From: Penelope pileata
Taxonomy: Eukaryota; Chordata; Aves; Galliformes; Cracidae
DNA length: 64,000 bases
Reading direction: 5' to 3'
Assembly: GCA_013396635.1 (NCBI GenBank)
Contig: WBMW01005904.1
Coordinates: 1 to 64,000, forward strand
Both the position numbers and the translations under genes were made by a program. Positions 39,490 through 49,320 of the stretch are shown here, piece by piece. Below the pieces are notes generated by a model. It made no database searches and had not been told where the DNA came from. It saw only the letters and a program-made list of their open reading frames with translations. Every line of letters begins with the position of its first letter. Position 1 is the stretch's first letter.

Positions 39490-40020
39490 TGTGTTGTGGT
39501 TTGAGCCGGCAGGCCTGGAAACACCACATAGCCTTTCGCTCCCCCTCCCCCTCCTCCCATCTGGGATGGGGGAGAGAATCGAGAAATAAGATAGAACTTG
39601 TGGGTTGAGATAAAAACTATTTACTAACAGGAAAGGAAAATAGAATAAAATAACAGTAATGATAATTATATACAAAACAAGTGATTGTACAAAGTAATCG
39701 CTCACCAACCACAACCAATGCTTAGCCAATCCCCAAGCAAACGGGCCCTCCCAGCTCACTTCCCTTCCTTATATTACATGATGTCACATGGTATGGAATA
39801 TCCCTTTGGTCAGTTTGAGTCAGCTGCCCCGTGCTTGTCCCCTCCCAGCTCCCTGCGGCCCCCCTAGCCTCTTCACTCTCCTGGCAGAGACATACAAATG
39901 TCCTTGGTTCTGTTCAGCGCTGCTGGGTGTTATCAGCCTTGTTTTCCTTCTAGAACCAAAACACAGCTTTGTAGCAGACACTGAGAGAAAGTTGCAGTTA
40001 GAAACTAAGACAACTCAACA
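39490..40020 (-). mobile_element. Solo LTR of an avian ERVL-like endogenous retrovirus
   Basis: The plus strand starts TGTTGTGGTTTGAGCC and passes a C-rich block, GATGGGGGAGAGAATC, GTGGGTTGAGATAAAAACTA, a (TAA)-rich region, TCACATGGTATGGAATATCC and CAGTTTGAGTCAGCTGCCCC. It ends near AACTCAACA. This order matches an LTR family abundant in birds, whose sense strand here is minus. On that strand a TATA-like element lies at 39769-39777. Imperfect flanking repeats GCACT (39485-39489) and ACACT (40018-40022) may be the target-site duplication; if so the right end is 40017. No internal viral sequence flanks it on either side, so it is probably a recombined solo LTR. It has no coding content. Confidence 0.75.
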
Positions 40021-40337
40021 CTAACTAACCTCAGAGTGAGGTCAGTATGGAGCCTATATAACTCAGAAAATCCTCTGTGTTCTTCTTCATGGAACTGACT
40101 TAAGAATGTGACTCTTGTCTGATACCTCAACCACCCCCACCAAAGACAATACATATCAAAAGACCCATCCAACACGTTTATTAATCAGAACGTTTTATTA
40201 TTAGAGGGTGGGTAGTGTCGAGATTCCTTTGTTCATGGCTGTGGGAATTTCCAGCTGTATATGAGGTCATGGTGTGATACAGTCTGGGGCTGTGTTTCCT
40301 CATCCTTAGGTCTGTGCCTTCACAGATAGCTGCAGAA

Positions 40338-40425
40338 ATCTCTGGCAGAGGGCTGGGGAGGGCATGGGCAGGAGAGTGCCGTGGTCTGGTTGTGCGCCTG
40401 TCTGGGCCTGTGGCTTTCTTTCAGG
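40338..40425. repeat. Diverged duplicated module, copy A
   Basis: The stretch ATCTCTGGCAGAGGGCTGGG, then GGCAGGAGAGTGCCGTGGTC and GTCTGGGCCTGTGGCTTTC, aligns in order with copy B at 40725-40800. On the minus strand each copy follows a pyrimidine-rich, acceptor-like sequence, so they could be duplicated exons. That is inference. Confidence 0.5.
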
Positions 40426-40724
40426 AGAATCCTAACAAACAAAGGGAACAGCCATCCTTCTTCACTCTGGGCAATCCCATAGTGCCTGTCTCAGATCAAG
40501 GCTGTCAATCCCATGTCTCCTGGCAATCAGGAGACACATGTCCTGAGCTGGCCTTATCAATGACCCCATTGTGACACGGACAAGCACCAACTACCATCAA
40601 CTCCACTGTGACATGGGCATTGCATCACTAGGGAGGGTGTCAGGAGCTGATGCTCAGAAGTACTGCCAGCCTGCTACTGGTTTGATTATTTAGCTTTGTA
40701 CTGATGTCCTTGTAGAAGGTGGAA

Positions 40725-40800
40725 CATCTCTCTAGTTCATTGGCTGAGGACAGGAGGGTTCCGTGGTCTGCTCATATCCTCCTCTGGGTCTTTGGGCTTC
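40725..40800. repeat. Diverged duplicated module, copy B
   Basis: The stretch reads ATCTCTCTAGTTCATTGGCT, then GACAGGAGGGTTCCGTGGTC and CTCTGGGTCTTTGGGCTTC. The core GTGGTCTG and the flanking blocks align with copy A, about 380 bases away in the same orientation. Confidence 0.5.
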
Positions 40801-41000
40801 AAAGACAAAAAAGGAGTGAACACAACATGTTGCGTCCCAGGCCACCCCTGCCCAGGACCCAGCCCTTCTCTTCCATGCCCTCTTCCTGCCCTCTCACCTC
40901 AGCCTTTGCTCACCCTTCTGCTCTACTCCAGACTGGGCTGGTTGACCAGTGAAGCCCTTTTTATATCCTCCACGAGCCAACTGGAGATTTCAGAGCCAAT

Positions 41001-42990
41001 AAACATCAATTTGTAGAATAACTATTTACTCTTCTCAGTCACAATAGACTTGATCAGGCTGTTTGGAGAGCTCATGCACTTCACAAGTTCTGTTCTTTCT
41101 CTCCTAGAAAAGCTGATTTTGGTGCGTTTGACAAAAAGAAGGTATTGAAAAAATGTCAGAAATTAATCAAAATACATAATGATATACTGCTTGACATACT
41201 TATCTTAAAAAAATTACTAAACAATTTATCTGAATTTTTGAAGAATTCTGGCTGATCAGAAGATAAAGAAAAAATCTGTAATTTTGTTAGTCTTTATTTT
41301 ATGGAAAATGGAAATCTAAAGTGTATGTGAATTTCATCAAACATTGTATTTTTTCTTGCAATATTTGCCTCTTGAAAATGCCCCTCCTGTAACAAGTGGT
41401 TATTCAGCATCAAAGCAATTTCATCATCTTACCCTCTCTCCCCCAGAACTGTTAGAGAAAGATCCAGCTGTGTAAAACCGTTAACAACACCTATCTCTAC
41501 ATCATTTCCCTATCTCAGCTATGCAAAATTATTTCTCTCATGGTACCATGATCTCTCCTCATTCTGAGAAGCCATGACTATTCATGGTCCCTTTGGTGTT
41601 TCATAAGCAACATCGTCAAACTGAGAGCTGTCTTGGTTACAAAGCAAGGCTGGATATTTTGACTTAGTCATGGTGAGTTGTTTAATTGCCTAATGTATAC
41701 GTACTATTTTGAAGGCTCATTTTGTACGTTCACAGGTTTCTCCAATATTTGTACCTCCACGTTTTGTCCTTGTCACTTTTGGTTGTTTTACATATGCAAA
41801 ATTTAACTGAATGACTTTTGGTTTACATTATGGAATCCCATTTAAAAAGAAATGAAATACTTGCATACTATTTCATGACTAATACAAACCAATTGCTTTT
41901 TCTGGAGCACCTGTGAGCATTCTGTCTTCTCAGCTATTTCCTAAAGCCAGAGCAGCGCATTTAGCAACATGATTCTGTTGGTAACGGAGCTAATTTAAGC
42001 AGTGCTCAGCTCTGTTTGCTCTTTTCTTACAATACTTTTTGTTATGGCAGCATCATTTCTGTAGAGCTTGTGGTAAGCCATACCAGGTGCAGAGAGATAA
42101 CCGAATCAAGAACAGATAACTGATTTTCATTGAGTGGTTGTTCTTTTTGTTTGCTTGTTGTTAGTGCTCTGTTTTCATTGGGTTTGGTGGGTTTTTTCCC
42201 AGAGTTATTTTCACTGTGGCTCCACTCCATCAGCAGGGTCACTGCGCTGCTCACAAACTGGTGAGCAAGCACAACAGAGGAGGAGGCGGTGTTACATTTA
42301 AAATCCTGCTTATGGGCCAAGAGGAAGCACATTGCATATAAGCCAAGAATTTATTGTTAGCACAATGGAAATCTTAACAGTGTCATTCAAGAACCATTAT
42401 TAATCTGGATTTGTGAGATAAACAGAGAATAATAATGCAATTAGGACTTTTCTATACAGAAAATGTCTCAAATGTATTTTAGCAATAATACAGTCAAAAT
42501 ATTGACACACAAGTCTTACTTGCCTATGCTTTTATTGAGGAACGTTCACTCTTCCATTCCTTTTCTGATCCTAAAGTAAATAGCTCTGTGCAGCTGGAGG
42601 GGACAAAATCAGAAGTCATCAGTCTCTGGAGTCCTTCGCTGGCAAGAATCTGATGTTGATGTTGCTAGTTTCTTACTCCTTACTCTACTCATTTTTACAT
42701 ACTTGCTATCACAGCTTTGCACCTTTCCTTTTCTTCATTGCTCTGCAGCTCCATGTTACATCTAAATTTACTATACATGGTGCTCTTCATGTTAGATACT
42801 GCTGATTCCTTCTCTTTGTTACTGCTAAACCCAACTTTTTCCAGCTCCTGATCTGCCTTTCTTAAGCTGAGTAGTTTATAGCTGTGAGCACTCCAGTGCC
42901 TGTGCCCCATGTCTTATCACCACAGCTCTGCACTTTTCAATGCTGCACCCTGCCTCTCCACTTCTCAGGGCCCCTGCTTTTGTAGCAGGC
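41001..42990. other. Non-coding stretch, nothing assigned
   Basis: No gene or interspersed repeat recognised. Open frames are below 100 codons. Sequence composition returns to AT-rich after about 41030. Confidence 0.55.
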
Positions 42991-43635
42991 TTCACAGAAT
43001 CACAGAATCACAGAATTGCAGGGGTTGGAAGGGACCTCGAGAGATCATTGAGTCCAACCCCCCTGCCAGAGCAGGTTCCCCACAGTAGGTTGCACAGGTA
43101 GGCGTCCAGGCGAGTCTTGAATATCTCCAGGGAAGGAGACTCCACAACCTCCCTGGGCAGCCTGTTCCAGTGCTCAGTTACCCACACCGTGAAGAAGTTC
43201 TTCCGCATGTTGGTGCGGAACTTCCTGTGCTCCAGCTTAAGGCCATTGCCCCTTGTCCTGTCCCCACTGACCACTGAAAAGAGGTTCCCCACCTCCATTT
43301 GCCTCCCGCAACTAAAATACTTATAAACATGGATCAGGTCCCCTCTCAGCCTTCTTTTCTCCAGGCTGAACAGACCCAGNNNNNNNNNNNNNNNNNNNNN
43401 NNNNNNNNNNNNNNNNNNNNNNNNNNNTTGATGAAGACATTGAACAAGACAGGACCCAGCACCGACCCCTGGGGAACACTGCTAGTTACAGGCCTCCAGC
43501 TGGACTCTGTGCCACTGATCACTACCCTCTGAGCTCGGCCGGTCAGCCAGTTCTCAACCCACCTCACTGTCCACTGATCTATCCTGCATTTTCTCAGCAT
43601 TGTTATCAGGATGTCGTGGGAGACAGTGTCAAGCT
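42991..43635 (-). mobile_element. CR1 LINE fragment interrupted by an assembly gap
   Basis: The 3' tail (CACAGAATCACAGAATCACA) starts at 42991, and the ORF2 C-terminus runs to the gap at 43380. Beyond the gap, minus-strand sequence 43635-43428 encodes earlier RT motifs: KLDTVSHDIL, ENWLTGRAQRVV, then SSVPQGSVLGPVLFNVFI (RT palm region). The catalytic FADD box and the following roughly 170 residues should lie between the two parts but only 47 N are given. The copy is nearly identical to the one at 32998 where they overlap. Its left limit, before LDTVSHD, is the 5' truncation point at about 43635. Confidence 0.95.
43380..43427. other. Assembly gap inside CR1
   Basis: A short run of N within the CR1 element. 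Flanking ORF2 motifs show that more sequence is missing from the canonical element than the gap length allows. Confidence 0.98.
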
Positions 43636-44571
43636 TGTATTTTTCTACATAGCATCTTTGTTATAGTTGTAAATATCTCCAGCACAGAGTTACTTTTTGT
43701 TACGTTACCTGTGTAAAACTACTGTTGTACCACACAAAGATAAGCTAAAGTAGAACAAATTAGCCACAGGCACCTTAAAGAGTCAATTAGAGAAATCGCT
43801 GACACAGCAAAACCGAGTAAAACAAAGCTGCAGCTGGTCAAGAAAAGTTCAGATGGAGCAGTTCTGGCACAGTCCCAAGGCCCTGCAAATTCAGTACAAC
43901 ACTTGTGCCCTCTTCTTATTAATGACAAAACTGTGCTGCAGGGCTATGGGATTACGGTGGTGAAGGGAGAGAAAAGAGAACTTGCTGGGTTAGGGTTGCT
44001 GAAGCTATCCCTGTATGAGACTAAATTTCCATGGCAGCTTGGTTTTATTTCAAAGACTATCTGTAATAAAGCTTAGTGGATGCTCTGTATTAATGCAGGT
44101 GCTAGTGATTCTGCATCTACTCATGCACAATGAATATATCCTAATTTCTTATAAAAAAGCATTTAATACTGTTGGAATTGTGTGAATTAACCGGCCAGAG
44201 TGCTTGAACAGCTTCTTGTAAAACTGCCTCCCTCTGAGAGGTGCATTTCCCCTCTTTGTTTTGCTAGAGCCAGCAGTTGCCCAGCCAACAAAAGCAGGGA
44301 CCTGGTCCAGCTGATCCCACCATGGTGGAACTGAGTCGAACTCCCCACATTGCTTCCAGCCTGTGTGATCACAGAAGAGGCAGATGGAGGAAATCACCAG
44401 GGACGGGCAAAAAAGGATTGCTCATTCTGGCAGGCTCCTGAACTGATGTGACACTGCACCTAAAGGTTAACAAGAAGCTATGGAGGACAAATTTTTAGCT
44501 ACCACACCTGGAAGATTATGGGTGCTTTAGCTGAATTTCTTTGTTTTGTATGTGTCATGCAGATAAATATC
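43636..44571. other. Non-coding stretch between CR1 copies
   Basis: No gene recognised. A GGGTTAGGGTT string at about 43987 resembles two telomere units but is too short to be an interstitial telomere array. Confidence 0.5.
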
Positions 44572-45293
44572 CACAGAATCACAGAATCACAGAACTGAAG
44601 GGGTTGGAAGGGACCTCTAGAGATCAAGTCCAACCCCCCTGCCAAAGCACGTTCCCTACAGCAGGTCGCACAGGTAGGAGTCCAGATGGGTATCTCCTGA
44701 GAAGGAGACCACACAACTCCCCTGGGCAGCCCATTCCAGTGCTCCATAACCCTCACCATGAAGAAGTTGTTATGTATACTTTTGTGGAACTTTCTGTGCT
44801 CCAGTTTTTTGCCATTGCCCCTTGTCTTATCACCACACACCACTGAAAAGCATCTGGCCTTGTCCCTTTGACTCCTGCACTTCAGATATTTATAAACATC
44901 GATAAGTTTCCTTCTCAGTCTTCTCTTCTCCAGGCCGAACACACCCAGGACACTCAGCCTTTCCTCATAGGGCTGGTGCTCTATGCTCTTTGTCATCTTT
45001 GTTGCCCTTTGCTGGACTCTTTCCAGGATGTCCCTGTCTTTTTTGTACTGGGGAGCCCAGAACTGGACACAGCGCTCCAGTGAGGCCTCAGCAGGGCAGA
45101 GTAGAGGGGGAGGATCACCTCCCTTGACCTGCTGGCCATGCTCTTTTTAATGGACCCCAGGGTACTATTGGCCTTCTTGGCCACCAGGGCACATTTCTGG
45201 CTCATGGCCAACTTGTTGTCCACCAGGATCTCCAGGTCCTTCTCTGTAGAGCTTCTCTCCAGCAGGTCATCCCCCAACCTGTACTGATGCATG
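44572..45293 (-). mobile_element. CR1 LINE, 3' fragment with frameshifted ORF2
   Basis: The octamer tail begins at 44572, followed by GGGGTTGGAAGGGACCTC and ORF2 sequence. Two minus-strand frames (44993-45310 and 44499-44996) carry LERSSTEKDLEILVDNKLAM and MSQKCALVAKKANSTLGS-type motifs, then GLEKRRLRRKLIDVYK and RVMEHWNGLPRGVV. The frame changes near 44994, so the copy is dead. It belongs near the 32998/42991 subfamily but is more diverged. Similarity ends at about 45293, close to a pyrimidine-rich tract. Confidence 0.95.
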
Positions 45294-45299
45294 CATGAG

Positions 45300-45387
45300 A
45301 TATTACTCAATTCCTTTCCACTTCTTTTCTCCTTTTATTTCTTTTCTCTCTTTCTGCTTCTTTTCTCTTCTCCATGCTTTATCTTCT

Positions 45388-45421
<34 letters not shown>

Positions 45422-45438
45422 TTTTAACATTTAATAAN
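45300..45438. repeat. Pyrimidine-rich tract ending in T30
   Basis: Almost only C and T occur from about 45309 to 45390 (TTTTCTC/TTCTC units), then 30 consecutive T at 45391-45420. An isolated N at 45438 follows. It lies directly beside the 5' truncation point of the minus-strand CR1. Base calls in the T run are unlikely to be exact. Confidence 0.9.
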
Positions 45439-48084
45439 TTTTTCAGGATATGACATATCAAAGTCAGCTTGGGTTCTGCTATCAGCAGATGAAAACACAG
45501 TAGCCAGATGAGGGAATAACTGATCTGATCTAAAAATCTGTCTGTACAAAAATGCTAAACAAATGTTGTATAAACTTTGTATTTACTAGTGTTTCTCTGT
45601 AGTAAAAGTCAAAGATGCATGCAATATGAAACATGAGCATTTAAAAATTTTAAAGAATATACCCATGTCAATCTTCAGTTAGATTACCACTCAACTGTAT
45701 ACTAAAAATAAATGATCTTTTAAAGATATAACAGTATATGGAAGATATTTTGATCTAGAGTGTAAGTGCTAAGGGAGTATGGCTTAAAACACTTGCTGCC
45801 ATATAGAGAATCTAGTGCTGTTTAAAAGGCTCCTGTGGTCTAAGCAAAAAACTAATGTGTGAGGAAGGCACTCCTCCAAGCAAAGCAATTCTGAGTCAGC
45901 AACTCACTGAGCCTTAAACACTAAGAAAAACACATTCCTGTTCTACTTCTGTGGTAACATGCAGCGTACTGGAGAGGCTGAGCTTCAAACAGAAGTATTC
46001 CATTAAGACCATCTATTATTTCCATTGCAGGTTGGAAATGTGAAGTGTAGCCATTAGCATATGTAATGTGGGGTTGTGGTTTACAACAAAACTCTTCTGT
46101 GGTAAAAGCACTTCAGTTCTCACACTTTCATTGACAAACACAAGGGGCACATTTTAAATCTAGTGCTGAGAAAAAATGAACTGTCTTAAGAGCCCTAGCA
46201 CTAAAGGGTCAATGTACCGCTACTGTACGCTTCTGTTCAGTATCCTGCCTGGAGAGATAAGTTGCATGAGATGAGGCTTTTTCATGGTGAAGCCAGCTTT
46301 GAGAGCTCCTGTTCCCCTCTGTCCAGGACAGATACGACTATTTATCATGCTCTTCTGATGTGATCTGCTTTGTCTTCATTTGTCTTAGTTTAGTGTTTGT
46401 GGTAGTGTACTGTAGAAAGGAACACAGAAATTGGGCTTAAAAAATTCTTATTTTTGGAGTGCTGCCTGTAACTGGGATCACTTCCATGAGCTCAGGGCAT
46501 GAGCAGTATCCTTGGCACAGCTGTGCCACACTGCTATGAATCCAGAGTAACTGATGGTAGGACTTTGAGTGTTCCTTTCAATTATCTCAAAAATAGCATA
46601 CTTCACTTCAGCTAGGGTTTGTGTATACTTATTTTACAAGTAAATCTTGTGGGATGAAAAAGTTTTGAACATAAGTCAAAAGGCACAACAAAACCAAGTA
46701 AGTGGCAAAATATTCCTTGAATGAAATAAGCTCAGGCTTCCACTCATGCTTAGGGTTGACGTTAGCTCTGTGTTATTATTATTACCATCAACATCATCTT
46801 TTCTAAACTCTTGAATAATACATACAGCAAGGCTTTCCTGAATTAATTCCTTCTTTTATTATATATTCATTTTATTAAGAAAATACCTAATAATATATCT
46901 AGCAATAATCTTGCTAGATTATTTCAGTGGTTAATTATCCTTATTCTTAAAATTCTTAGGGTTTTTTTTTCTGAATCAGTACTTGTTTTGCTTCAATTTG
47001 CAGTCACTAGATCTTCTTTTATCTTTATCTACAAGGCTGTTGAGCCAGCTTCAACCTGATTCAACCTGATAGTACTTACAGCCCATGATCAAGTCACCAA
47101 TTTTTTTATTTTTTTTCACTAAACAGATTCAGACCTTTGAAGATTTAATTCCAGGCAATGTTTTCCAATCCTTCAATTATCCTGAACCCTCTCCATTCTT
47201 TAATTCTTCTTCAATCCTGTACAGAAGTCATAGGCATAATATTTCAGTAACAGTTGTACAGCTGCTAAACCACTGATAAAATATCTCACCTAAAAGCCGG
47301 TATTTTCCCCTCATACATCAGAGAATCATGTTAGTTCTTTTGCCCAGTGCATCCTTGAAGACAATCAGACAGTTGGTTAGCAGGGATTGCACCTGCCTTA
47401 CCCTCTGTTACTTGTAAGGGCAGTAAAAAGCAACATTTTCTGCCCCTTAAACCTACTCTCTGCCTTCTCTGAGAGCACAATGTCCCATGAATCCGGTCCA
47501 CGCTAGAGAACTCCTGTAGAGTCATCCTGTACTGTACAAATGTTATTACCTCAAAAACTTTGTTGCTAAGTACGGTATCTTGAAGAAGAAAAGGAGGGAA
47601 TGCAGAAAGAAGAAAATAGAAAGAAGAAATAAATCAAATCAGTTGAGCAAGTTATATGCATGATACTTCATAAACCCTTGTAGATAGTTTATATACCTTC
47701 CCTTTGATTCCTTTGTACACTGAAGATTGCAGGTTGCCTAATATGTTCCAGGCAGCAGTAAGCATGACCATCTCCAGACTTTATTTGTACACTTCTTTTG
47801 ACTATTAGAAAAAAGCAAAGATGAACATAAATCTTTATCTTCTGAAATTGTTATCAAATGTCTCAGGTACAGTAGAAAAGGAGTTATAGCTTTCTTATGT
47901 TCACCTGTACTCTCCCAACCCAATGCAGAGTAAAAAGAACATGGGAATGCAGAGCAGGAGTAATATGTTTTGCAATTATCTGAAATCTGTTAGCATTTCA
48001 AGTTTCTAGGCCTAAAAACACTGGGTTGAAATCTAGGCAGATTGTTTTGGTAAGCCATTGTGCTTTGGGGACAAGTCAGTTTTC
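45439..48084. other. AT-rich non-coding stretch
   Basis: No gene or interspersed repeat recognised. A purine-rich segment (GAAGAAG/AAAGAAG) lies at about 47581-47630. Open frames are under 70 codons. Confidence 0.55.
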
Positions 48085-49320
48085 CATAGAATTGTAGAAT
48101 CATAGAATGGCTTGAGTTGGAAGGGATATCAAGGATCACCAGGTTCCAACCCCCCTGCCGCAGGCAGGGTTGCCAACTGCTAGATCAAGTACTAGATCAG
48201 GTTGCCCAGGGCCTCATCCAACCTGGCCTTGAGCATCTCCAGGGCTGAGGCATCCACAACCTCTCTGGACAGTATGTTTCAGCAGTTCATCAACCTCTCA
48301 GTGAAAAACTTCCACCTGACATCTAATCTAAATCTTCTCTCCTTTAGTTTAAAACCATTCCCCGTTGTCCTATCACTATCTACCCTTGTAAAAGGTTGGT
48401 TTTCCTCCTGCTTATAATCTCCCTTTAAATATTAGAAGGCTGTATGTCAAAGGCCTTGCACAAGTCCAGGTAGATGACATCAGTTGCCTTCCCTTTGTCC
48501 ACAGGTACCATCACTCCATCATAGAAGGCCACCAGATTTGTCAGGCATGATCTGCCCTTGATGAAGCCGTTCTGGCTGTCTCAGATCACCTACTCATCCC
48601 TCATGCGCCTTAACATTTCTTCCAGGAGGAACTGTTCCATGATCTTCCCAGGCACAGATGTGAGGCTCCCTGGCCTGTAGTTCCCTGGATCCTCCTTCCT
48701 CTCTTTCTTATAAATGGGAGTGATGTTTCCCTTTTTCCAGTCACCAAGGACTTTGCCTGACAGCCACGACTTTTCAAATGTGATGGAGAGTGACTTGGCA
48801 ACCACATCAGCCAGCTCCTTCAGGACCCTGGGATGCATGTCATTCGACCCCATAGACTTGCGCACATTCAATCCCAGGAGGTAGTCACAGACTTTCTCTG
48901 CCCTTACAGTAGTGCGGAGTTTGTTCCTCCAGTTCCCAACTAGAGGTTCAGAGATGTGAGGTTCAGGGATGCTAGAGATACAAGAATCCTGGCTGCCAGC
49001 GCAGAGTGAGGCAAAGAATTCATTGAATACCTCAGCTTTTTCCATATCTGTTGTAGCCTGTTCTCCTTTCTTGTTTGTCAGAGGAGGTACACTCTCCTTG
49101 GCCTGTCTCTTCTGACCAATGTACCTGTAGAAACCATTCTAATCGTTTTTAACATCCCTTACCAAGTTCATTTCCATCTGTGCCTTGGCTTTCCTAAACC
49201 TATCTCTGCAAGTCCAGACAGCATCCCTGTATTCTTCCCAGGTGACATGTCCCTTCTTCCACTGCCTGTACATGCCCTTCTTTTCCCTCAGTTTGACCAG
49301 TAGGCCCTTGCCAAGCCATG
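48085..49320 (-). mobile_element. CR1 LINE with large internal deletion
   Basis: The 3' tail CATAGAATTGTAGAATCATA starts at 48085, followed by a 3' end of the type with GATCAGGTTGCCCAGGGCCT. At about 48435-48446 this 3' sequence joins directly to the middle of ORF2 at YLDLCKAFD (reverse-transcriptase motif A). Going up the minus strand come RMRDE, SVPGKIMEQ, GNYRPGSL, FNEFFASL and the linker that precedes the RT domain, to about 49320. Roughly 1 kb of canonical ORF2 between KAFD and the C-terminus is absent. Either an internal deletion or a jump during reverse transcription would explain it. Confidence 0.92.
48590..49045 (-). pseudogene. CR1 ORF2 mid-region remnant (start of reverse transcriptase)
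   Basis: A 151-codon frame contains EKAEVFNEFFASL (2-14), MGSNDMHPRVLKELADVVAK (65-84), GDWKKGNITPIYKK (101-114) and GNYRPGSLTSVPGKIMEQFL (121-140). These are conserved blocks at the start of the CR1 reverse-transcriptase domain. A stop follows RMRDE. Reading through it, the same strand gives DSQNGFIKGRSCLTNLV and VDKGKATDVIYLDLCKAFD. The first Met is not a true start; upstream ORF2 sequence extends to about 49320. It is non-functional. Confidence 0.88.

Larger units (their letters stand above)
40125..41000 (-). ncRNA. Candidate TATA-driven transcription unit without long ORF (unrecognised)
   Basis: Read on the minus strand, this GC-richer segment has the following elements in order. An inverted CCAAT box lies at 41000-40995 and a TATAAAAA box at 40965-40958. 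A donor-like GGGTGAGC has its intron start at 40913. A pyrimidine-rich acceptor ending TTTGAAG has its intron end at 40797, giving a 117-base intron. Two AATAAA hexamers lie at 40199-40194 and 40182-40177, and a GT-rich element follows at about 40143-40125. The order and spacing fit an RNA polymerase II gene of about 0.8 kb. The expected start would be about 25-30 bases after the TATA box, near 40930. No frame longer than a few dozen codons runs through the proposed RNA, so it would be non-coding or a decayed gene. I do not recognise a family. A solo-LTR explanation fits poorly because TATA and AATAAA are about 780 bases apart. Confidence 0.35.

Noticed and set aside
40125..41000. Interpretation of this segment as a single LTR
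   Set aside because: TATA box and AATAAA are about 780 bases apart, far longer than a usual R region, and no convincing TG...CA ends or duplication were found.
43981..44000. Possible interstitial telomere repeat (GGGTTAGGGTT)
   Set aside because: Fewer than two full TTAGGG units; expected by chance.
44541..45083. Plus-strand open frames of 101 and 71 codons
   Set aside because: Antisense shadows of the minus-strand CR1 at 44572-45293.
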